Source: an uncultured Cloacibacillus sp. (lineage in GTDB: Bacteria > Synergistota > Synergistia > Synergistales > Synergistaceae). Taken from it: a stretch of DNA of 5,146 bases. This document shows positions 1 to 5,146 of the stretch, piece after piece. The notes beneath the pieces were generated by a model. The model made no database searches. It was not told the origin of the DNA and worked only from the letters and a program-made list of their open reading frames with translations. The stretch covers positions 1 to 5,146 of the forward strand of contig UQVV01000155.1 in assembly GCA_900544635.1 (NCBI GenBank). The letters run 5' to 3'. Numbering within the stretch: the stretch's first letter is position 1; the number at the start of each line of letters is the position of its first letter. The translations under genes were made by a program, and so were the position numbers.

Positions 1-49
1 CCCCCGCCGCTATACGTGTAGAAATGTCCGGTGCGAGACGTTTAATCAT
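1..49 (-). CDS. mutL: DNA mismatch repair protein MutL, N-terminal fragment (runs off window)
   Basis: MutL is the GHKL-family ATPase that couples MutS mismatch recognition to downstream strand processing. Only the first 16 codons and one base of the 17th are present, reading MIKRLAPDISTRIAAG. This matches the conserved MutL opening, in which a hydrophobic-x-x-Leu segment is followed by IAAGEVV; the next base, G, fits the expected Glu codon. The ATG at 49 is the only sensible start, because an in-frame TAA lies just upstream at 53-55. No Shine-Dalgarno sequence sits at normal distance: the nearest candidate, GGAGA at 65-69, is 15 bases away. The gene follows mutS on the same strand after 41 bases, the usual mutS-mutL order, which supports the call. 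Whether it carries the endonuclease motif typical of MutL from bacteria without MutH cannot be seen here. Confidence 0.92.
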   Translation of the reverse strand, partial: MIKRLAPDISTRIAAG

Positions 50-90
50 TGATTATGGAAATGGTCTCCATTCATAAATTTATGCCGCAC
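50..90 (-). promoter_or_regulatory. mutS-mutL intergenic gap with stacked inverted repeats
   Basis: This 41-base gap has 15 G/C bases, far more AT-rich than the flanking genes. Three dyads lie side by side in and around it. CATAAATTTATG is a perfect 12-base palindrome at 73-84. A hairpin at 55-71 has 7-base-pair arms (one G-U pair) and a CCA loop. TAATCATTGATTA at 43-55 has 6-base arms around one central base and contains the mutL start codon. There is no G+C-rich stem followed by a T run, so this does not look like an intrinsic terminator. No clear -35/-10 pair is visible. It could be a small RNA structure that sets mutL translation, a protein binding site, or chance symmetry in AT-rich DNA. 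The symmetries are seen directly; the function is inference. Confidence 0.3.
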
Positions 91-2652
91 TTACTTAAAC
101 CCCAGCACCTTACGGCTTTCGTTGCGCAGCCTCATGACGAGCTCTAGAGCCGCGAGCGGCGTCATGTTGTTCGGGTCGCAGGCGGCTAGCTCTTCAAGTA
201 TCGCCTCCTGGCGCACGTCGAAGAGCGTGAGCTGGTTCTGCGAGGAATTTTTTACGTTTTCGTTGCGCGCTTCGGCCTTTTCCTCAAACTGCGCGAGGAG
301 CTCCTGCGAGCGGCGCAGCACCGCGGAGGGGACGCCCGCTAGGCGCGCGACCTCGATGCCGTAGGAGCGGTCGGAGGGCGCTTCGATTATCTTGTGAAGG
401 AATACTATGCGGCCGGCGCTTTCGTCGACGCCCATGCTGAGATTTACGATTCCGGGCAGAAGGTCCGCGAGCTGCGTCAGCTCGTGGTAGTGCGTCGCGA
501 AGAGCACTCGCGGCTGCGCGTGTTCCTGGCCCTGCAAAAATTCGACGACGGACCATGCGATGCTGAGGCCGTCGTAGGTCGACGTGCCGCGGCCCACTTC
601 GTCGAGGATGACTAGGCTTCTGTCCGTCGCGTGGCGCAGGATGTTCGCGGTCTCGACCATCTCGACCATGAAGGTGCTCTGCCCGCGCGCGAGCTCGTCG
701 CGCGCGCCTATGCGCGTGAAGACGCGGTCTATGAGGCCGATCTTCGCGCTCTCGGCGGGGACGAAGGAGCCCATGTGCGCCATTATCGCGATGAGCGCCG
801 CGGTGCGAAGGTAGGTGGATTTTCCCGCCATGTTCGGCCCCGTTATGAGCGCGATGCGCCGACCGTTCTCCGCGCTGAAGTTGAAGTCGTTGGGCGTGAA
901 GGGATTTTTGCCGAGCGTCACCTCGATGACGGGATGGCGCGCGTTTTTCACAATGAAGTCCTTGCTCATGTCAAGCGTCGGGCGCGTGTAGCCGCGCTCC
1001 GATGCTACCGCGGCGAGCGAGAGCAGCACGTCGAGCGCCGATATGAAGTTCGCCGTCAGCTGTATTTCGGAGGAATGTCCGAGCACCTCGCCGACGAGCC
1101 CCGCGTATATGCGCTCCTCTATCGCGAGTATCTCGCCCTCGGCGCGGAACATGTCGCGCTCGAAGCGTTTGAGCTCCTCCGTGATGAAGCGTTCCGCGCC
1201 CACGAGCGTCTGCTTCCGCACGTAGTCCATCGGCGCTTTCGCGGCCGAAGACTTGGGTATTTCTATGTAGTAGCCGAAGACTTTGTTGACTCCGGCTTTC
1301 AGGTTCTTTATTCCGGTGCGTTCGCGCTCCGATTCTTCGAATCTCGCGAGCCACTCGGAGGAGTGAGCCGCCTTGTCGCGCCATTCGTCGAGCTCCGCGT
1401 CGAAGCCGCTTCTGATGACTCCGCCGTCGCGCACGAAGCGCGGGACGTTGTCCGCGACCGCCGCGCGCAGCAGCGCCGCGAGCTCAGAAGTGTCGCACTG
1501 CGGGACGATGCGCGCGAGCGCCGGATAACCGGAGACGAGCGAGACTATCTCCGGCACGACGCCCAGCGTCACGCCGACGGACTGCACATCGTAGGGCAGC
1601 CCCATCTTGAGCGTGAGGCGGGAGAGGGATTTCCCCATGTCGCGGCAGCGCGAGAGAAGCTCCGCAAGCCCGGCGCGCAGCCTGCCGTCGCCCGCGAGCG
1701 TCTCTATCATGTCCTGGCGGCGCGATATTTCGTCGAGGTCCTGAAGCGGCGACGTTATCCATTCTTTGAGCGCGCGCCGCCCCATCGGAGTGCGGCAACG
1801 GTTGAGCACCCAGAAGAGCGTCGCCTGCCCCTTGTCGGCGAGCTCTAGGTTCGCCTGCGTGCTCTGGTCGAGGACGAGGTTCTCCTTCGGCAGCATCGGC
1901 GTGAGCGAGGAGATATTATCGGCGTTCGAGAACTGAGTCTCTTCGAGGTATTTCACCGCGGCGGCAGCGGCTCCCGCGGCAAGGTCCCTGTCGTCGAGGC
2001 CCATCGCGGAGAGCGAGGCTATGCCCCATTTGCGGCAGAGCCACGCCGCGCCCTGCTCGACGGCGAAGTATCCCTTTTCGCACTCCGTAACGATGACGCC
2101 GCGCGAGGCGAGACCGGGACAATTTTTCTCAAAAAGCTCGCGCTGTCCGCGGCGCAGCAGTATCTCGTCGGGCATGAAGGCCGACATCACGGCGGCTCCG
2201 CCCTCGTTCGAGAACGTCCCGGCGCGCAGCGCGCCGCCCGCCGGCTCGAGAAGCGCGACGGCAGTCGATTTTCCGTCGAAGAGGCATGCCGCTATCTTTC
2301 CGCCGTCGTCGGAGTTCTCCGGCAGCCACGTGCCGGGCGTGACGACGCGCGTCACCTCGCGTTCGAGCAGCCCCTTGCCGTCCGGCTCGGTTATCTGCTC
2401 GCATATCGCGACGCGGTAGCCCGCGGCGACAAGCCGCCCGAGGTAGGAGTCGACGGCGTGAAACGGCACGCCCGCCATCGGTATCTTGTATTCGTTTTCT
2501 TTGGAGCGCGAGGTGAGGGCTATATCAAGGACTGACGACGCAATCTCCGCGTCGTCGAAGAACATTTCATAGAAGTCTCCCATGCGGAAGAAGAGCAGGC
2601 AGTCGGGGTAGGCGTCCTTCCATTCGACGTACTGCTCCAGCATTGGAGTCAT
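91..2652 (-). CDS. mutS: DNA mismatch repair protein MutS
   Basis: MutS dimers scan DNA, bind mismatches and small loops, and as ATP-bound sliding clamps recruit MutL. The 853-residue product is normal length for bacterial MutS1. Numbering from the chosen ATG, the mismatch-binding domain holds Phe-Tyr-Glu at 27-29 (in GDFYEMF), the Phe wedge motif. The connector and lever domains follow, and the clamp region has FGYYIEIPKS near 459. The ATPase has Walker A GPNMAGKST at 605-613, signature STFMVEM at 659-665, Walker B LDE ending at Glu685, and FATHYHEL with its His at 721. A helix-turn-helix dimer segment (GIEVARLAGVP) lies near 765. QLTLF at 807-811 matches the beta-clamp binding motif, followed by the C-terminal MutS domain. 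The ATG is preferred because GGAG lies 5 bases upstream; a TTG at 2676 would add eight residues. The gene follows ruvX closely, which suggests co-transcription. All key residues are present. Confidence 0.97.
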   Translation of the reverse strand: MTPMLEQYVEWKDAYPDCLLFFRMGDFYEMFFDDAEIASSVLDIALTSRSKENEYKIPMAGVPFHAVDSYLGRLVAAGYRVAICEQITEPDGKGLLEREVTRVVTPGTWLPENSDDGGKIAACLFDGKSTAVALLEPAGGALRAGTFSNEGGAAVMSAFMPDEILLRRGQRELFEKNCPGLASRGVIVTECEKGYFAVEQGAAWLCRKWGIASLSAMGLDDRDLAAGAAAAAVKYLEETQFSNADNISSLTPMLPKENLVLDQSTQANLELADKGQATLFWVLNRCRTPMGRRALKEWITSPLQDLDEISRRQDMIETLAGDGRLRAGLAELLSRCRDMGKSLSRLTLKMGLPYDVQSVGVTLGVVPEIVSLVSGYPALARIVPQCDTSELAALLRAAVADNVPRFVRDGGVIRSGFDAELDEWRDKAAHSSEWLARFEESERERTGIKNLKAGVNKVFGYYIEIPKSSAAKAPMDYVRKQTLVGAERFITEELKRFERDMFRAEGEILAIEERIYAGLVGEVLGHSSEIQLTANFISALDVLLSLAAVASERGYTRPTLDMSKDFIVKNARHPVIEVTLGKNPFTPNDFNFSAENGRRIALITGPNMAGKSTYLRTAALIAIMAHMGSFVPAESAKIGLIDRVFTRIGARDELARGQSTFMVEMVETANILRHATDRSLVILDEVGRGTSTYDGLSIAWSVVEFLQGQEHAQPRVLFATHYHELTQLADLLPGIVNLSMGVDESAGRIVFLHKIIEAPSDRSYGIEVARLAGVPSAVLRRSQELLAQFEEKAEARNENVKNSSQNQLTLFDVRQEAILEELAACDPNNMTPLAALELVMRLRNESRKVLGFK

Positions 2653-2657
2653 TTTTA

Positions 2658-2661
2658 CTCC
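2658..2661 (-). promoter_or_regulatory. Ribosome binding site supporting the ATG start of mutS
   Basis: On the minus strand GGAG is followed by the 5-base spacer TAAAA and then ATG at 2652. This is close to ideal. The alternative TTG start at 2676 has only AGGA (2687-2690) at a 10-base spacing, so this site decides the start in favour of the ATG. The TTG lies just 2 bases after the ruvX stop, so coupled initiation there cannot be excluded. Confidence 0.65.
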
Positions 2662-2678
2662 GCGCGGCAGTTCCAAAT

Positions 2679-3095
2679 TCAGATGTTCCTTCCGCTGTCG
2701 AGGTAGCTTTGCAGCAGAAGCGTCGCCGCTATCTTGTCGACCTTCTTTTTTCTGCCGCTGCGCGACACGTCGGCCTCAAGCAGCGCCTGCTGCGCTATCG
2801 TGGTCGTGAAGCGCTCGTCCCAGAAGCGTATCTCGCATTCCGGGAAGCGCTCTTTTATCGTCTCGGCCGTCGCGCGCATACGCTGCGCCTCCGGCCCTTC
2901 GCTTCCGTCGGTGCGGCGCGGCATCCCTATCAATATGACGGGATCGCCGTACTGCGCGACGATGTCCGCAAGCTCCGCGAGCCAGTCGCCGCGCGCGTTC
3001 AAAACGGCGGCCCCCTGGGCGAACATGCCCAGAGGGTCGCTGACCGCAACTCCGATTCTGACGCTGCCTATATCGAGAGCTACGATACGCCGCAT
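2679..3095 (-). CDS. ruvX: RuvX/YqgF family protein: putative pre-16S rRNA nuclease / Holliday junction resolvase-like
   Basis: This 138-residue protein has an RNase H-like fold and normal family length. In E. coli the homologue YqgF is linked to maturation of the 16S rRNA 5' end; resolvase activity was proposed from the fold, so the exact substrate here is inferred. Visible motifs in order are the first strand ALDIGSVRIGVAVSD (6-20) with acidic Asp8, the family motif GMPRRTDGSEG (57-67), WDERFTT (92-98) with the conserved Asp-Glu-Arg, and the C-terminal VDKIAATLLLQSYLD (119-133) with Asp120. Asp8, Glu94 and Asp120 are the likely metal-binding catalytic set. No signal peptide or membrane segment is seen, so it is cytoplasmic. 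Its ATG shares one base with the alaS stop (TAATG), and AAGGA lies 5 bases upstream inside alaS, so translation is probably coupled to alaS. mutS follows directly. Confidence 0.95.
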   Translation of the reverse strand: MRRIVALDIGSVRIGVAVSDPLGMFAQGAAVLNARGDWLAELADIVAQYGDPVILIGMPRRTDGSEGPEAQRMRATAETIKERFPECEIRFWDERFTTTIAQQALLEADVSRSGRKKKVDKIAATLLLQSYLDSGRNI

Positions 3096-5146
3096 TACTT
3101 TCCTTTTGTCATAAGCTCCTCAAAAATCTTCGGAGCTGCCGCGAACGCCTTGTCGAGCTTGTCCGCGCTCGGCGCACCGCCCTGCGCGAGGGTCGGGCGT
3201 CCGCCGCCCTTGCCTCCGAGCTCGGCGGCTACAGCCTTGAGCAGGGCTCCCGCGTTGGCTCCGAGCTTGACGATGTTGTCGGAGGCCATGGCCGTCAGCG
3301 CGACGTTGCCCTCCGACGCCACGCCCGCGAGGAGCATCATAGCGTTCGGATATTTATTGCGGATTCTGTCGCCTATCTGGCGCAGGAGGTCCGGCGTGAT
3401 GTTGTCGAACTTTTCCGCGATGAAGTCGACGCCGTTGACGTTCGCGACGGGCTTGACGCTGTTCTCTATCTCGGACATCGCGGCCTTGACCTGCAGCTCG
3501 CGGTTCTTGCGCTCGAGGACCTTCTTCTCGTCCATCATCGAGCCGACCTTGTCCATAAGAGACTCGGTGTCGCCGCCGACCATCGTCACAAGCGACATGA
3601 CCGCGTTGCCGTATGCCTGGAACAGCGGAAGCGCCTGCGTTCCGGCGACGGCCGTTATCCTGCGGATGCCGGAGCCGATGCCCTCTTCGCGGACTATCTT
3701 GACGAGGCCGATTTCGCCGGTGCTCTTGACGTGCGTTCCGCCGCAGAGCTCCGTCGAGAAGTCGGATATTCCGAGCACGCGCACCTCGTCGCCGTACTTT
3801 TCGTCGAACAGAGCGCGCGCGCCGGTCTTCTTCGCCTCTTCTATCGGCATGACGCGCGTCGTGACGGGGCTGTTTCTCAGCACCTGCTCGTAGACTATGC
3901 GCTCAGCCTCGCGCAGCTCGTCGAGGCTGACGGGCGCGAAGTGGTTGAAGTCGAAGCGCAGGAAGGTCGGCGTGACGAGCGAGCCGGCCTGGCGGACGTG
4001 CTTGCCGAGCACGCGCGCGAGCGCCTCGTGCAGAAGGTGCGTCGCGGTGTGGTGACGCTGGATGTCGGCGCGGCGCAGGGCGTCTATCTCCGCCGTCACG
4101 CTGTCGCCTGGCTTTATCGTTCCCTTGGTTACTTTTCCTTTATGCACTATGAGGTCGGCGACGGGGTAAACGGTGTCGGCGACTTCAAATTCCACGCCGT
4201 CGGCGTAAATCTTTCCGGTGTCTCCGACCTGTCCGCCCTTTTCTCCGTAGAACGGAGTGTTGGAGAGCACGAGCTCGGCTTCCTGGCCTTCGCAGGCTTC
4301 GTCTGCGAGCGCGCCGTTCATTATGACGGCCTTGACCTCGGCCCCGCACTTCGTCTCTGTATAGCCGCAGAAGGGCGACGGCGCGATTTTGTCGGCGAGC
4401 TCGGTGTAGACGTTCTTGGAAATTACGCTGCTCGTCTGCTTGCTCGAGGCGCGCGCCCTCTCGCGCTGCTCCTCCATGGCCTTTTCAAAGCCGTCCTTGT
4501 CGACGGTGATATTGCGCTCGGCGCACATCTCTTCCGTAAGCTCGAGCGGGAAGCCGAAGGTGTCGTAAAGGACGAAGGCCACGTCGCCGGGCAGCTCGTT
4601 TTTGCCGGCGGCTTCAAGCTTCGCTATCTCGGAATCCATGAGGTCGCTGCCCTGCGCGAGCGTGCGCGAGAAGCGCTCTTCCTCGGTGCTGAGCACCTGC
4701 TCGATGGCCGAGGACTGCTCGACGAGCTCATGATACTCGTCGCCTATCGACTCGCGGACGACTGGCAGAAGTCCCGTAAGGAACGGCTTGTCGATGCCGA
4801 GCAGCCTGCCGTAGCGCACGCAGCGCCTGATGAGGCGGCGAAGGACGTAGCCGCCGCCGTCGTTCGTCGGCAGGATTCCGTCGGCGATCATGAACGCCGA
4901 GGCGCGGATGTGGTCGGAAATGACCTTGACGGCCATGTCCTTTTTCGGATCCTCGCCGTACTTGACGTTGACGAGCTCGCAGGCCTTGTCCATGATGGGA
5001 CGGAAGAGGTCCGTCTCAAAGTCGTTCGGAACGCGCTGCACGACAGAGGCGAGGCGCTCGAGCCCCATGCCGGTGTCTATATTCTTATGCGGAAGCGGCG
5101 TGAGGTTGCCGGCTTCGTCGCGGTTGTACTGCATGAACACGAGGTT
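3095..5146 (-). CDS. alaS: Alanine--tRNA ligase (alanyl-tRNA synthetase), N-terminus cut off by window end
   Basis: AlaS charges tRNA-Ala with alanine in the cytoplasm and removes wrongly attached serine or glycine. The window holds 683 codons, open to the last base. Since bacterial AlaS is about 870-880 residues, roughly the first 200 (class II motifs 1 and 2) lie outside. The visible part opens NLVFMQYNRD; the GTG at 5140 is an internal Val codon, not a start. In-window numbering: class II motif 3, TGMGLER, is at 25-31. The tRNA-recognition region follows, with GGGYVLRRLIRR at 97-108. The editing domain runs from about FYGEKGGQVGDTG (299 on) and carries the zinc-site HTATH (His366, His370) and CGGTH (Cys468, His472). 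A charged helical, probably coiled-coil stretch covers about 537-562. The C-Ala domain has the glycine-rich GGKGGGRP at 644-651. All visible editing residues are present. The stop overlaps the ruvX start by one base. Confidence 0.97.
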   Translation of the reverse strand, partial: NLVFMQYNRDEAGNLTPLPHKNIDTGMGLERLASVVQRVPNDFETDLFRPIMDKACELVNVKYGEDPKKDMAVKVISDHIRASAFMIADGILPTNDGGGYVLRRLIRRCVRYGRLLGIDKPFLTGLLPVVRESIGDEYHELVEQSSAIEQVLSTEEERFSRTLAQGSDLMDSEIAKLEAAGKNELPGDVAFVLYDTFGFPLELTEEMCAERNITVDKDGFEKAMEEQRERARASSKQTSSVISKNVYTELADKIAPSPFCGYTETKCGAEVKAVIMNGALADEACEGQEAELVLSNTPFYGEKGGQVGDTGKIYADGVEFEVADTVYPVADLIVHKGKVTKGTIKPGDSVTAEIDALRRADIQRHHTATHLLHEALARVLGKHVRQAGSLVTPTFLRFDFNHFAPVSLDELREAERIVYEQVLRNSPVTTRVMPIEEAKKTGARALFDEKYGDEVRVLGISDFSTELCGGTHVKSTGEIGLVKIVREEGIGSGIRRITAVAGTQALPLFQAYGNAVMSLVTMVGGDTESLMDKVGSMMDEKKVLERKNRELQVKAAMSEIENSVKPVANVNGVDFIAEKFDNITPDLLRQIGDRIRNKYPNAMMLLAGVASEGNVALTAMASDNIVKLGANAGALLKAVAAELGGKGGGRPTLAQGGAPSADKLDKAFAAAPKIFEELMTKGK
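3101..3105 (-). promoter_or_regulatory. Ribosome binding site of ruvX inside the end of alaS
   Basis: On the minus strand AAGGA is followed by 5 bases and the ruvX ATG at 3095. The site lies within the last codons of alaS. Together with the TAATG stop/start overlap it supports the chosen ruvX start and suggests that ribosomes finishing alaS re-initiate on ruvX. Confidence 0.65.

Noticed and set aside
3..77. Plus-strand frame open from the window start to a TAA at 75-77, possibly the tail of a converging gene
   Set aside because: It overlaps the mutL start on the minus strand, which has clear family sequence. The short translation resembles no known C-terminus.
50..90. Possible intrinsic terminator after mutS
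   Set aside because: The hairpin at 55-71 is weak and AT-rich and is not followed by a T run on the minus strand. The next gene, mutL, continues in the same direction.
631..1848. Plus-strand open frame of 405 codons opposite mutS
   Set aside because: It lies wholly antisense to an unmistakable mutS. The product is very rich in Arg, Ala, Glu and His with no recognisable domain, as expected when a GC-rich gene is read in an opposite frame.
2643..3893. Plus-strand open frame of 416 codons opposite mutS, ruvX and alaS
   Set aside because: It crosses three well-supported minus-strand genes, and its Ser/Ala/Arg/Pro-rich translation has no family signature. It is a composition shadow.
5138..5140. 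GTG as a start codon for alaS
   Set aside because: The frame stays open upstream to the window edge, and the residues there (Asn-Leu-Val-Phe-Met-Gln) match the interior of AlaS. The GTG is therefore an internal valine and the gene is cut by the window.
1..5146. A new defence, mobile or otherwise undescribed system
   Set aside because: Every stretch except 41 bases is explained by four housekeeping genes with intact motifs. No repeats, integrase, transposase, CRISPR repeats or sharp composition change were seen.

Overview
This window is a stretch of ordinary, GC-rich bacterial chromosome. All genes lie on the minus strand, so they are transcribed from high to low coordinates. In that order they are alaS (alanyl-tRNA synthetase, 5' end cut off by the window), ruvX/yqgF (RNase H-fold protein of the Holliday-junction-resolvase/pre-16S-nuclease family), mutS (mismatch recognition ATPase) and the first 16 codons of mutL, which run off the low-coordinate end. 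The mutL fragment was recognised from its opening residues (MIKRL...RIAAG), which match the start of the MutL GHKL ATPase domain.

Layout: alaS occupies 3095-5146. Its stop codon overlaps the ruvX start by one base (TAATG). ruvX ends at 2679, and mutS starts either 2 bases later at a TTG or, as preferred here, at an ATG with a good ribosome binding site at 2652. mutS ends at 91. A 41-base AT-rich gap (50-90) separates it from mutL (start at 49). No terminator or convincing promoter is visible between any of the genes, so they probably form one operon. There is no gene-free stretch longer than 41 bases.

How they fit together: AlaS with its editing domain guards translational fidelity, MutS and MutL guard replication fidelity, and RuvX/YqgF acts in rRNA maturation and possibly recombination. 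The grouping is best read as a conserved housekeeping cluster rather than a new system.

Organism: a bacterium with strong G/C preference at third codon positions but regular use of ATA (Ile) and AGG/AGA (Arg) codons. The gene order and protein style suggest a Synergistota-type or clostridia-like anaerobe. This is an inference from memory of gene neighbourhoods, held with low to moderate confidence. I found no mobile element, CRISPR array, RNA gene or new system. The least explained piece is the mutS-mutL junction, where three adjacent dyad symmetries and a 9-codon overlapping mini-ORF surround a mutL start that has no normal ribosome binding site.
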